Source: JAKVJE01 sp047722305 | GTDB lineage: Bacteria; Actinomycetota; Actinomycetes; Actinomycetales; Microbacteriaceae | Direction of reading: 5' to 3' | Length of the DNA: 64,000 nucleotides | NCBI GenBank assembly: GCA_047722305.1 | Contig: JBDNYM010000003.1 | Coordinates: 1-64,000 of the forward strand | Part shown: one piece after another, positions 35,275-46,340 of the stretch | How positions within the stretch are numbered: position 1 is the stretch's first letter | Layout of the letters: the number at the start of each line of letters is the position of its first letter | Made by a program: the position numbers and the translations under genes | Notes under the pieces: generated by a model | Told to the model about the DNA's origin: nothing | Databases searched by the model: none | Seen by the model: only the letters and a program-made list of their open reading frames with translations

Positions 35275-37068
35275 TCAGAGCCCCTTGTAGTAGTCCCGCA
35301 CGATGACGGACATCAGCTTGCGCCGTTCCTGCCGGAAATCGTTATAGGTCGCGACGGTCACCTCACGGAAATCGGCGGGGATGGCGTTCTCCTCGAGATT
35401 GCGCTGCAGTTCCGCAGCATCCGCGATCTCGCCGATCTTCAATGGGATCGTGCCGGCCACCTGTGCGTCCACGATCGCCATGTACTCTCCGGGTGCACGG
35501 TCGGCGATTGCGATATTGAGGGGCGTCTCCGCGAAGGCGTAGTTCGCCACCTGGTTGTAGCGGCTCGGATCGATGACGCCCGACCGGATCAGGTACTGCT
35601 TCGGCACCAGATGGTGCACGTCCCCCATCTCTCTAGTGAGCTGATCGACTGTCACTGACCGCGACAAGAATCCGTGAGAGCGCTGCTTGATCTGGGCGGC
35701 CTGGTACAGGATGAAGCCTGCCGTCCTGCGACTGGGACTGTTGAGTTGCAGCGGCAGCGTCACCGTCCAGAAGTTCTCTGACAATTCGGAGCGCTCGATC
35801 TCGTCGAGCACCGTCTCGACACCCTCTTCGGCGATGCGCCGCATATCATGTTCGAACGTGGTCTCGAACGAGCCCGTACTCCGCCCCGTGAGCAGTGACA
35901 TGACGAACCAACGACGCACGTACTTCTTCACGTCGCCATCGGACAGGTCGGTGTGCTGCCGCAAGAACAGATATAGCGCGTAGGCGAAGTTGAGGGCGTT
36001 GCGCGAAGAGATCTGGTTCTCTTTGACGAACCCAGCGCTCTCGATGGTCATGAGGAATTGTCTGAAAGTGAACTCGTTCACGATGGAAAGCAGCCCGGTT
36101 TCGAGCTTGGCGAATGACTCTTCGGCGATCTCCGCGTCGAACTGCCGTGTCTCGAAATCTCGGCCGGACAGCAGGCTCACGACGGGAGCGATTCGTCCGC
36201 GCTGGAAGGTCTCGAGGCCCACCACCCGGATGACGTCCTGATACGTGGGTGTCCAGATCACTGGCGGCTGGTCCTTCATCCACGCGATCTTGGGCAGGTA
36301 ATCAGTGGCGGCGAACTCCGTGTCATGGTCGCGGATCATCTTGTACGTCGTGGGTGAGGCCGCGAGACTGCAGAAGTAGTCGATGAGCTTGCGCAGATTC
36401 GATCCCAGTTCGCCGTGACTGGCGATCTTGCTCATCGCGAAGTCGGCGCTGCTCAGCGGCACGCCCTTGGAGTTGATCCGGGTGAAGATCTCGGTGACCG
36501 TTTCGATGTCGAGATCGTCGGCGAGGCTGATGATTCCCACCGGCGCATTCACGACGTCGGACAGCTTCTGCAGCGCATTGACCGCGGCCTGCTGGTCCAC
36601 GTCGGGGTTCTGCTTGAGGTATTCGGTGATCTGCAGGAACGCCGTGGTGGCGCCGACGAACTCGGCGACGTCGGGAATCCAGGTACTACTGCGCCTGATC
36701 GCCGGTGTGAGCGTGGCGAATTCCTCGCTGACGGGGTTGAAGGCAATGCGAATCCGAGCGCGAGAGTAGTCCTTCATAACCACTTCCTGCTTGGCCAGCG
36801 CCGTGGTCATCGCGGTGATCCGCTGCTGGCCGTCGATCAGAATCTGACGATGCCCAGATGCTGAGCCATTCTTCAAACCAGCGTCGATGTTCTGCCAGGT
36901 GATCAGGTACCCAATGGGATAGCCCTTGTAGAGGCTGTCGAGCAGATCGCGCACTTGTGTCGAACTCCAGACGAACGGCCGCTGCATCTCGGGGATCGCG
37001 ATCTGGCCGCTCTTGATCCATGACAGCAAGGTGGTCACAGAACTCTGTTGGACCGTATATTTCGACAT
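35275..37068 (-). CDS. DUF262/DUF1524 protein (GmrSD-like)
   Basis: 597 residues. The N-terminal DUF262 domain has IPEMQRPFVW and ILIDGQQRITAM, the DGQQR nucleotide-binding/ParB-like motif. The C-terminal DUF1524 domain has an HNH-type MGDVHHLVPKQYL. This two-domain layout is that of GmrSD type IV restriction enzymes, which attack modified (for example glucosylated) phage DNA, and of several related defence proteins. A strong GGAAGGA precedes the ATG. It is convergent with jetD and sits at the distal tail of the CRISPR array. Confidence 0.85.
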   Translation of the reverse strand: MSKYTVQQSSVTTLLSWIKSGQIAIPEMQRPFVWSSTQVRDLLDSLYKGYPIGYLITWQNIDAGLKNGSASGHRQILIDGQQRITAMTTALAKQEVVMKDYSRARIRIAFNPVSEEFATLTPAIRRSSTWIPDVAEFVGATTAFLQITEYLKQNPDVDQQAAVNALQKLSDVVNAPVGIISLADDLDIETVTEIFTRINSKGVPLSSADFAMSKIASHGELGSNLRKLIDYFCSLAASPTTYKMIRDHDTEFAATDYLPKIAWMKDQPPVIWTPTYQDVIRVVGLETFQRGRIAPVVSLLSGRDFETRQFDAEIAEESFAKLETGLLSIVNEFTFRQFLMTIESAGFVKENQISSRNALNFAYALYLFLRQHTDLSDGDVKKYVRRWFVMSLLTGRSTGSFETTFEHDMRRIAEEGVETVLDEIERSELSENFWTVTLPLQLNSPSRRTAGFILYQAAQIKQRSHGFLSRSVTVDQLTREMGDVHHLVPKQYLIRSGVIDPSRYNQVANYAFAETPLNIAIADRAPGEYMAIVDAQVAGTIPLKIGEIADAAELQRNLEENAIPADFREVTVATYNDFRQERRKLMSVIVRDYYKGL

Positions 37069-37398
37069 TGATCGTTTCCTTCCTGGGAACCACGCGGAAC
37101 AGCTTCTTCTGATTGTTCAGAGCGGCAGGATGATCTTTGGAGAGAGGCGGCACGAGATTACCTGTCAGCTCTGGCCGATGTTCCACTCGTATGCGAGGCC
37201 GTCCCGTCGCCGCGCGTTCCGAGTCTGTCATGCTCTGAGGCGATGATGCGTTCGGCGATCTTCGCCTCGGAGATGTCCACGGCTTTGGGCGCAGCGCCGA
37301 CCATCTCGCTGTGGCAAGCGTACGCGTCGAAGAGACACAGGAGAGACAAGCGGTCAGCTTGGATGCTGCCTGCCGTTCCTGGCGGTTCATTATCACTA
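37069..37398. other. Upstream region of the DUF262 gene, no gene recognised
   Basis: 330 bp between the DUF262 start and the degenerate CRISPR repeats. It must hold the promoter of the DUF262 gene. A minus-strand frame (LFDAYACHSEMVGAAPKAVD, then SEAKIAERIIASEHD) has plausible composition but no start signal and no known family. It may be a gene remnant. Confidence 0.4.
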
Positions 37399-37551
37399 GA
37401 TCACCTCCCCGCTCGCGCGGGGGAACTCGCGGACTGACGGACTTCGAAGCGGTCTTCGACCAGCACCCCCCGCTCGCGCTGGGAACTCTGCGTGGAACGC
37501 AGCTCGAACGGGCTCGTCAGGGGATCATCCCCCCGCTCGCGCGGGGAACTC
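37399..37551 (-). CRISPR. Degenerate three-repeat CRISPR tail
   Basis: Three variants of the main-array repeat lie at 37399-37428, 37461-37488 and 37522-37551, separated by spacers of 32 and 33 nt. The first has extra C and G, the second has CAGCACC at its start and CTGGG in the stem, and the third has ATCATCC with two extra bases. Degeneration is typical of the leader-distal end, which agrees with transcription on the minus strand. It is separated from the main array by 671 bp. Confidence 0.88.
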
Positions 37552-37627
37552 TCGATGTTGAAGTCAATGAACTCACCAAGGAACTTGCACAGTTGAGTAG
37601 GTGAGACGGAAGTGCTAAAGAGGAAAT

Positions 37628-37909
37628 ATGAAAGTAACCTCATACGCACAAGCAGTGCGCATCGCTATGGCCGCTTTCCCAGACCACTTCGATCCTGACT
37701 TCGGCTGGGTCATCACAGACGGCGCCGAAGACGGCGACGACTACCAGGTCGGTCGAGAGCTGCACATACCTGGCCAAGAGGATCCAGAAATCTACGTGGG
37801 CGGCGGCGAGATCTTTGTCAGCAAGGCTGACGGTACCGCTCGCAGCGAGGTCATCGTCGACATTCTCGACAAAGCCCTCGCCATGACCCCGGTAGTGCTC
37901 ACCGTCTAA
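37628..37909 (+). CDS. Small acidic hypothetical protein inside the CRISPR locus
   Basis: 93 residues with a clear AGAGGA ribosome site. The sequence (MKVTSYAQAVRIAMAAFPDH, FGWVITDGAEDGDDYQVGRE, EIYVGGGEIFVSKADG) is acidic, beta-rich and unlike any family I can name; the layout faintly recalls YrhB/immunity-type small proteins. A good terminator follows. It lies between the degenerate tail and the main array, on the strand opposite to the inferred crRNA transcript. Its frame is intact and its codon use is native. Confidence 0.6.
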   Translation: MKVTSYAQAVRIAMAAFPDHFDPDFGWVITDGAEDGDDYQVGRELHIPGQEDPEIYVGGGEIFVSKADGTARSEVIVDILDKALAMTPVVLTV

Positions 37910-37933
37910 CCGAGAGCCCACCGCAACACCCTC

Positions 37934-37963
37934 AACCCCGTATCCCAACCGGTGCGGGGTTTT
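37934..37963 (+). terminator. Rho-independent terminator
   Basis: Stem AACCCCG (37934-37940) pairs with CGGGGTT (37955-37961) and runs into TTTTC. It lies 25 bp after the stop of the 93-residue ORF. Confidence 0.75.
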
Positions 37964-38222
37964 CTCATGCCCGGACACGGGCCCCTGCCCCACCCAGCGT
38001 GGGCATCACTAACCACCACCCGCCCTGGGCCGCGCGGCGTTCGAGGGCGATCCCATATGGGAGGAAACAACAATGGCAGATTACTCTGCAGCAGTAGAGA
38101 GCAGAGAGCACTGACGGCGTCGTGACGGCCCTGCAAGGGGCGATGGAGGGTCCTGCACAGGACACCACGCAGCAGTGACGGAGCCGGAGACCGACTGGAA
38201 AGCCGAGGCGCGCAAGTGGGGG
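37964..38222. other. Spacer DNA before the array with a small orphan start
   Basis: No gene longer than 30 codons is credible here. There is a perfect 12-bp palindrome TCCCATATGGGA (38051-38062) running into GGGAGGAAAC and an ATG at 38073. That ATG opens a 13-codon ORF (38073-38114, MADYSAAVESREH). The strong ribosome site with almost no ORF suggests a truncated gene or leader peptide. Confidence 0.4.
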
Positions 38223-41200
38223 GGATCACCCCCGCTCGCGCGGGGAACTCCGGCCGGTGGTCGTGTTCCCAGTACCGGGGAAGGGATCACCCCCGCTCGC
38301 GCGGGGAACTCATCATGAACGGCTCACGGACGGAGCGTGGCCCGGGATCACCCCCGCTCGCGCGGGGAACTCTCGAAATCCCGGACGCCATCAGCTAACA
38401 CTCCAGGATCACCCCCGCTCGCGCGGGGAACTCGACGAAATGACTGAACTGCCAGAGGAGAAGTCCGGATCACCCCCGCTCGCGCGGGGAACTCTGCAGC
38501 GACGCGAGGACGACCCGCTCCCAGCCCGGATCACCCCCGCTCGCGCGGGGAACTCGTGGTCTTGGCCTCGCCGACGATCGACGCGTTGGGATCACCCCCG
38601 CTCGCGCGGGGAACTCGGGCTGCGCCCCGAGGTCGCCCCAGACGTTCACGGATCACCCCCGCTCGCGCGGGGAACTCCACCGCGAGTAGTCAGGCTTACC
38701 TTAGTCATTGGGATCACCCCCGCTCGCGCGGGGAACTCTGTGCCAGTGCGGCCGGCACATGCGCCCGTCGGGGATCACCCCCGCTCGCGCGGGGAACTCC
38801 ATCCCTGGCCACGACCAACGGCACCTGGGCCGGGATCACCCCCGCTCGCGCGGGGAACTCCTTCGGTCAGCCTGAGCGGTTCGAGACGCCGACGGATCAC
38901 CCCCGCTCGCGCGGGGAACTCCAGCACTGGACGTGCGATCGCTGCTGGGCCGACGGATCACCCCCGCTCGCGCGGGGAACTCCCGATACTGGTGCGACGC
39001 CTACGGAGGCTACCGGATCACCCCCGCTCGCGCGGGGAACTCGTAGGCGGGGGTTTGAGCGCTCATGCGGGCTCCGGATCACCCCCGCTCGCGCGGGGAA
39101 CTCGACGAGTTCCCCCGGTTCGTGAGCGTCACCGTGGGATCACCCCCGCTCGCGCGGGGAACTCGGCCTCGGCCCACTCAAGGCCCGCAACACGACGGGA
39201 TCACCCCCGCTCGCGCGGGGAACTCGGTGGGCGTCGTTCACCAAGGATCGTGCGATTCGGATCACCCCCGCTCGCGCGGGGAACTCGTCACGTAGGTGAT
39301 GGTCGGCTTGTCCGTCACCGGATCACCCCCGCTCGCGCGGGGAACTCCCACGGCCGCGCCTTACGGACTGGATGTTGAAGGGATCACCCCCGCTCGCGCG
39401 GGGAACTCGAGCGCAACGCTGGGAAGCCGAGCATGGCGGTTCGATCACCCCCGCTCGCGCGGGGAACTCATCGCCGAGCAGACGCAGGCCGGGGTCGATG
39501 CGGGATCACCCCCGCTCGCGCGGGGAACTCAGGAGATCCACCGTGTCCGTGGACGTGTCCGACGGATCACCCCCGCTCGCGCGGGGAACTCGCTATCTCT
39601 ATGGCCACACGAGTCTTGCCTACCGGATCACCCCCGCTCGCGCGGGGAACTCTCAATGATCTCACCACTTTCCGTTGGGCTACCGGGATCACCCCCGCTC
39701 GCGCGGGGAACTCATCGCCTGGTCCTGTGCCCGGATCTCGCCGACGGGATCACCCCCGCTCGCGCGGGGAACTCGGGTCCGAGGAGAGCATCAGAACCGC
39801 CCGGTCCGGATCACCCCCGCTCGCGCGGGGAACTCAGACGATCTACCCCCTGATCCAGGCGATCCACCGGATCACCCCCGCTCGCGCGGGGAACTCCGGT
39901 GGTGTGGACGATCCGGGGTCCGGCGAATGGGATCACCCCCGCTCGCGCGGGGAACTCCAGCAGCAGGCGGCACTCCTGGCCGGCCAGGAGGGATCACCCC
40001 CGCTCGCGCGGGGAACTCCTGGGCCAGGTGCAGCTGGGTCTGCTGCTGAACGGATCACCCCCGCTCGCGCGGGGAACTCATCTTCTGCAGCTCGCCGTCG
40101 TACCGGGTTTGGGGATCACCCCCGCTCGCGCGGGGAACTCTTCTCACTCGATGATGAGCCGGATTCTCCGACGGGATCACCCCCGCTCGCGCGGGGAACT
40201 CGGATGGGACTAACAGCCGCCATCCTGGGCGGCCGGATCACCCCCGCTCGCGCGGGGAACTCTTTCTGCTTATGAAAAGCGGCCTTGTGGATGAGGGATC
40301 ACCCCCGCTCGCGCGGGGAACTCGCCGCCGACTTCGACTGGTCTCCCGCAGCGTTGGGATCACCCCCGCTCGCGCGGGGAACTCTGCTTCTCACCCGTCT
40401 TCGGATCCGCATATGTCGGATCACCCCCGCTCGCGCGGGGAACTCGGCAGCGTCGCACCGTCTGAGCCGGTGGGGATCGGATCACCCCCGCTCGCGCGGG
40501 GAACTCACTCGGTCAGCAATTTCGCGCGTCCTCAGCGCCGGATCACCCCCGCTCGCGCGGGGAACTCGCGCGTCGGCATCAGGAGGCAATGAGCGGGTCA
40601 GGATCACCCCCGCTCGCGCGGGGAACTCTCGCCTTTCGGCGGATTCCACCGCTCCCCGATCGGATCACCCCCGCTCGCGCGGGGAACTCGCGATGCGTCG
40701 GGTGCTCGCCATGATTACCGCCGGATCACCCCCGCTCGCGCGGGGAACTCGTGCGCAACTGGTCGGCCGCCGTCTTGGCTTCCGGATCACCCCCGCTCGC
40801 GCGGGGAACTCGGGGACGCAGACGCATCGGCCACTTCAGCCCAGGGATCACCCCCGCTCGCGCGGGGAACTCGCGCCAGTGCGCCGAGCTCGAGTGTCTC
40901 GAGCGGGATCACCCCCGCTCGCGCGGGGAACTCCCCTCGGCGGGCAGCGGCAGCGACTGCACCACGGGATCACCCCCGCTCGCGCGGGGAACTCGCGAGC
41001 GCTGCGGTCACTTGCTGGTTTGAGGGGGGATCACCCCCGCTCGCGCGGGGAACTCTGCGTGCCCCGCGGCACCGCCGTGCGCTTCGACGGATCACCCCCG
41101 CTCGCGCGGGGAACTCGGCGATCGTGTCAGTGTCGAGGGACTCGTGCCGGGATCACCCCCGCTCGCGCGGGGAACTCGATGACTGCATAGCCCCCGACCT

Positions 41201-44200
41201 GCACGAATACGGATCACCCCCGCTCGCGCGGGGAACTCACCCGCGCCGGTCACGCTGCAGCCCTCCGTTTCGGATCACCCCCGCTCGCGCGGGGAACTCT
41301 GATGAAGCGTCTGGGGCAGGTTGAGGCGCAGGGGATCACCCCCGCTCGCGCGGGGAACTCGGGTGGGAGCGGGTAGTCGTCGCCGGCCTGACCGGATCAC
41401 CCCCGCTCGCGCGGGGAACTCATCGCCCTGTCCTTCCCCGCTCGTGATTGCCAGGGATCACCCCCGCTCGCGCGGGGAACTCTTGTAGTGGTCCCGGAAA
41501 GCCTGCTGGCAGGCCGGATCACCCCCGCTCGCGCGGGGAACTCACAGTTGATGGTGAATGGATGCCGAAGAAGGACGGATCACCCCCGCTCGCGCGGGGA
41601 ACTCCTGATCCAGTCCTGGGTGCCCTGCGCACCCTCCGGATCACCCCCGCTCGCGCGGGGAACTCTGGACCGGCATCCGGTGCGAGACGCAGGACGGGGG
41701 ATCACCCCCGCTCGCGCGGGGAACTCTTGCAGTCGCACCGCGGATGGCGTTGGAAGCCCGGATCACCCCCGCTCGCGCGGGGAACTCACCATCTCAGCGG
41801 TGACCGGGGCTTTCGACTGGGGATCACCCCCGCTCGCGCGGGGAACTCAAGTGCCAGTCACTCGCCGAAGAGTGTCAGTCCGGATCACCCCCGCTCGCGC
41901 GGGGAACTCTGGGGGCGAAGATCGCCCCGGTCGCCTCCACGCGGATCACCCCCGCTCGCGCGGGGAACTCCCGGAGGTGTCGGCGGACATGATCTTGGAG
42001 TCGGGATCACCCCCGCTCGCGCGGGGAACTCCAGCTGCCAGCGGCGTCTGCACCAGCCAGGTCCGGATCACCCCCGCTCGCGCGGGGAACTCCACCAGTA
42101 CCCATCAGTGTCCACACTATGGCCGGGATCACCCCCGCTCGCGCGGGGAACTCACCACGGGGAAAGCGCACCGGTTGCGCCACTACGGATCACCCCCGCT
42201 CGCGCGGGGAACTCCCATCCCGGAAGTGCAACTGCAGGCAGTGGTGCGGATCACCCCCGCTCGCGCGGGGAACTCCTCAAGATGGAGGACCTGAAAGACC
42301 GACGACTGGGATCACCCCCGCTCGCGCGGGGAACTCCTGGGGGCAGGGGCGCCGCCGGCGATCGCGTGCGGATCACCCCCGCTCGCGCGGGGAACTCGCC
42401 ACGGTCTTCACCCAGTTGTCGGAGAACCCCGGATCACCCCCGCTCGCGCGGGGAACTCTCCGACACCACCACGTAGTTCGACCGGAGCGCCGGATCACCC
42501 CCGCTCGCGCGGGGAACTCCGGAGCACCGGGTACGCCGGCGAGTTCCCCCGGGGATCACCCCCGCTCGCGCGGGGAACTCGGATGCTTCCTGGTTCGGCA
42601 CCCCGGATGTGAAGGATCACCCCCGCTCGCGCGGGGAACTCGAGTTTCAGTTTTTCCGCCGAGTCGTGAGCTTCGGATCACCCCCGCTCGCGCGGGGAAC
42701 TCTTCACGATCGAAGCGTCGCAGTGGTCGCCGGACGGATCACCCCCGCTCGCGCGGGGAACTCGCGAAGAAGTTCGGCGCGGCGGTACAGACCTCGGGAT
42801 CACCCCCGCTCGCGCGGGGAACTCCCCTGCATCTGGGATCCCGGCAAGTGGGGCGGGGGATCACCCCCGCTCGCGCGGGGAACTCTCGCGGGCCGGTTCA
42901 GGGACAGGTGCCTTCTCGGGATCACCCCCGCTCGCGCGGGGAACTCTCGATCGACACGCCACCGTTCTCGACGGCGGCGGGATCACCCCCGCTCGCGCGG
43001 GGAACTCACGTCGGGTCAGACGCCGCTGCTCGTCGGGGGGGGGATCACCCCCGCTCGCGCGGGGAACTCCGAGACATCGACCCCCACGACCGCAGCCTCG
43101 CGGGATCACCCCCGCTCGCGCGGGGAACTCCCGGTGTCGATCCAGCGGCGCAGCCAGGTCGAGGGATCACCCCCGCTCGCGCGGGGAACTCTGGTACAGG
43201 TTGTGGACGAGAAGGGACGTCCTCGGATCACCCCCGCTCGCGCGGGGAACTCCCACTGGAAGAGGACCCGGAGTTCGTGGCGGAGGGATCACCCCCGCTC
43301 GCGCGGGGAACTCTTCGACTGGTCTCCCGCAGCGTTGTTCAGGTTCGGATCACCCCCGCTCGCGCGGGGAACTCCGCGCCTCGCAATCAATAAGGTCGGC
43401 GCCAACCGGATCACCCCCGCTCGCGCGGGGAACTCGCCCTCACCACCCTGGGCGTGTCCAAGGACGTGGGATCACCCCCGCTCGCGCGGGGAACTCTTCC
43501 TCCAGGTCTACGACGGCCCCAACAGCGACGGATCACCCCCGCTCGCGCGGGGAACTCAATTCGGCGAGCGCCGCCGGTGCGAACTGTTTCGGATCACCCC
43601 CGCTCGCGCGGGGAACTCGGGTAGCGACGTCCGCCTGACCCGTCGGGGTCGGGATCACCCCCGCTCGCGCGGGGAACTCGGCCTCCGTCAACCGCCACAC
43701 CTGGTGCCGGCGGGATCACCCCCGCTCGCGCGGGGAACTCTCCGCCGAGTTCTACTCAGTACCGAAGCTCTGGGGATCACCCCCGCTCGCGCGGGGAACT
43801 CAAGACGGCGTTCTTCACGGTCCGCCGGGCTGACGGATCACCCCCGCTCGCGCGGGGAACTCATTCGATGTTAACCACGGCCCGCATCAACCGCCGGATC
43901 ACCCCCGCTCGCGCGGGGAACTCTGTCCCCGTAGGAATCCTTGATGCCGAGCACGGGGATCACCCCCGCTCGCGCGGGGAACTCGAACCGTCCCACACCG
44001 GTCTCGTGGCGGGGGACGGATCACCCCCGCTCGCGCGGGGAACTCTGGGTGGAAGAGGGCGACCATCCGCGGTTGACGTGGATCACCCCCGCTCGCGCGG
44101 GGAACTCCCGTGGTTGACGTGGGCGAAGGGCAGCACGTGCGGATCACCCCCGCTCGCGCGGGGAACTCCACGACCTGCTGCCGAACAAGGTGTTCGCGAA

Positions 44201-46181
44201 GGGATCACCCCCGCTCGCGCGGGGAACTCGCCCAGGTCGCGGAGACGCAGGCGGGCGCGGCGGGATCACCCCCGCTCGCGCGGGGAACTCTTCATCCACA
44301 CTGGGAGCGCTTCGGCTTCCAGCGGATCACCCCCGCTCGCGCGGGGAACTCGGGTGTGGTGTGCGGTCTTCGATTCTGTGCCTGGGATCACCCCCGCTCG
44401 CGCGGGGAACTCTCAATCCCCAGCCGCGTAATATCCGCCAACGCCGGATCACCCCCGCTCGCGCGGGGAACTCTGCGCCAAACTTGGCGTGTGCTCACTA
44501 CAGAACGGATCACCCCCGCTCGCGCGGGGAACTCAGAGGCGACTCGGCCGCCTCCGCCGTCACCGAAGGATCACCCCCGCTCGCGCGGGGAACTCCGGAC
44601 GGCCGGAACCGTCGCGGTGACCGCACTGGGATCACCCCCGCTCGCGCGGGGAACTCGTATTCAAGTCGCCGCAGCGGATGTTGGACGACGGATCACCCCC
44701 GCTCGCGCGGGGAACTCCTCGGCTATGTGGATCAGGTGCAGTGGCAGATGGGATCACCCCCGCTCGCGCGGGGAACTCACCCTGCTGGGCATCCATTCCC
44801 CATCGACCGTGGGATCACCCCCGCTCGCGCGGGGAACTCTGTTTAGATGCTTGTTTCGATGGCTTTGGCGAGGGATCACCCCCGCTCGCGCGGGGAACTC
44901 ACGCACCTGCTCATCACCCAGGTGGTCGGCCTCGGATCACCCCCGCTCGCGCGGGGAACTCGCCGGCGTCTGCACTGTCGCCGGGTTCAAGAACGGATCA
45001 CCCCCGCTCGCGCGGGGAACTCGTGCACGCCGGCGACTGGCTACTCGGCGTGATCGGATCACCCCCGCTCGCGCGGGGAACTCCCACTAATCGCAGCCTC
45101 AACCTCATCCCGCACCGGATCACCCCCGCTCGCGCGGGGAACTCGATGAAGAGAGCGACGCTCATCGGGTCAGATCCGGATCACCCCCGCTCGCGCGGGG
45201 AACTCTTGACCCGAGAATCCGTGTTACCAGCCGAATAGGGATCACCCCCGCTCGCGCGGGGAACTCCCATAGCCGTCGAGGTCCGTGGCCAGCTTCGGGG
45301 GATCACCCCCGCTCGCGCGGGGAACTCCTTGCGGGTCTGGTTTGGCTATTGGGCGTGCTGGGATCACCCCCGCTCGCGCGGGGAACTCTAATTCCACCAG
45401 GAATATCAGGCATTACTATCCGGATCACCCCCGCTCGCGCGGGGAACTCTGTACCTTATGGCTTGTATCTCGTCTACCGACCGGATCACCCCCGCTCGCG
45501 CGGGGAACTCTACACTGGAGACAACGGAAGGGCAATTCTCTATGGATCACCCCCGCTCGCGCGGGGAACTCAGAGCGTCATAGCCGGCGAGAGCCGCACC
45601 AGACGGATCACCCCCGCTCGCGCGGGGAACTCTCACTGACCATGTTCCTGCAGTGAGGGGAAATGGGATCACCCCCGCTCGCGCGGGGAACTCCCCCCGT
45701 TGCTCGTGTTCTCCTGCACCCTTTTGGGATCACCCCCGCTCGCGCGGGGAACTCCCCAACTGGGCACCGCCCAGCACACCGATCGCCGGATCACCCCCGC
45801 TCGCGCGGGGAACTCGGATCGCCGGCTTCCTCGCCAAGCTGCTGCGCGGGATCACCCCCGCTCGCGCGGGGAACTCCGCTTCCAGATCCAATGCGGAGAG
45901 CCCCACTTCGGATCACCCCCGCTCGCGCGGGGAACTCTAGCGGGTCACGCGACGGCGGGTGGCACCGAACGGATCACCCCCGCTCGCGCGGGGAACTCCG
46001 CAGGAGAGTGCCCCAGCCATCTGTACCGGTGGGATCACCCCCGCTCGCGCGGGGAACTCGATCGTGGTCATGCCCCGCTCGGCGGACTGGAGGGATCACC
46101 CCCGCTCGCGCGGGGAACTCGACAAGCTCTCCAGCATCCGTGACGGTCCAGCGGGATCACCCCCGCTCGCGCGGGGAACTC
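38223..46181 (-). CRISPR. Type I-E-like CRISPR array, 131 repeats and 130 spacers
   Basis: The 28-bp repeat (GGATCACCCCCG...GCGGGGAACTC on the plus strand) recurs with a period of 61. Position counting gives 131 repeats. Spacers are 33 nt except one of 32 (38983-39014) and two of 34 (43008-43041 and 44046-44079). Repeats look identical apart from the first base at 39442. The reverse complement starts GAGTTCCCCGCGCGAGCGGGG, the E. coli type I-E layout (stem then 3' handle), so crRNA is read on the minus strand with the leader at the right. No cas gene lies within the window. Conserved repeats imply recent activity, so Cas proteins may act from elsewhere. Confidence 0.97.
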
Positions 46182-46340
46182 ACTCCGACTTTACTGGGAT
46201 CTAGCCCTCGACGGCACGCCAGAGTATTCGTTCCGTGCAGCAGAAGCAGCAGCCATAACGTCTTTCCGCAGGCAGCTGAAGACGGCACCACAGGGGATAT
46301 CGGGGGCTCTCGGTTTCCTGTGTTCGATGTCTTGCCCCAC
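46182..46340 (-). promoter_or_regulatory. Presumed CRISPR leader
   Basis: 159 bp between the last repeat and the aqpZ stop codon. Repeat orientation places the transcription start here. On the minus strand the 35 bases before the array carry TAGATC and TAAAGT boxes that could serve as a -10, but no confident -35 is seen. There is no room for a gene. aqpZ transcription runs in the same direction and could read into the array. Confidence 0.5.

Noticed and set aside
42500..42560. Spacer containing GAGTTCCCCC, resembling the repeat in reverse
   Set aside because: The match is about nine bases and can arise by chance in G+C-rich DNA.
44046..44140. Adjacent spacers sharing a GGTTGACGTGG core, possibly overlapping protospacers
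   Set aside because: Only about 15 bases match, with one mismatch, and the implied flank does not fit the AAC/AAG pattern, so chance or a related target cannot be separated.
38216..46200. Dozens of long open frames across the CRISPR array with repeated GSPPLARGT, DHPRSRGEL and ITPARAGNS peptides
   Set aside because: They are translations of the 28-bp repeat in three frames and stay open only because repeat and spacers are stop-poor.
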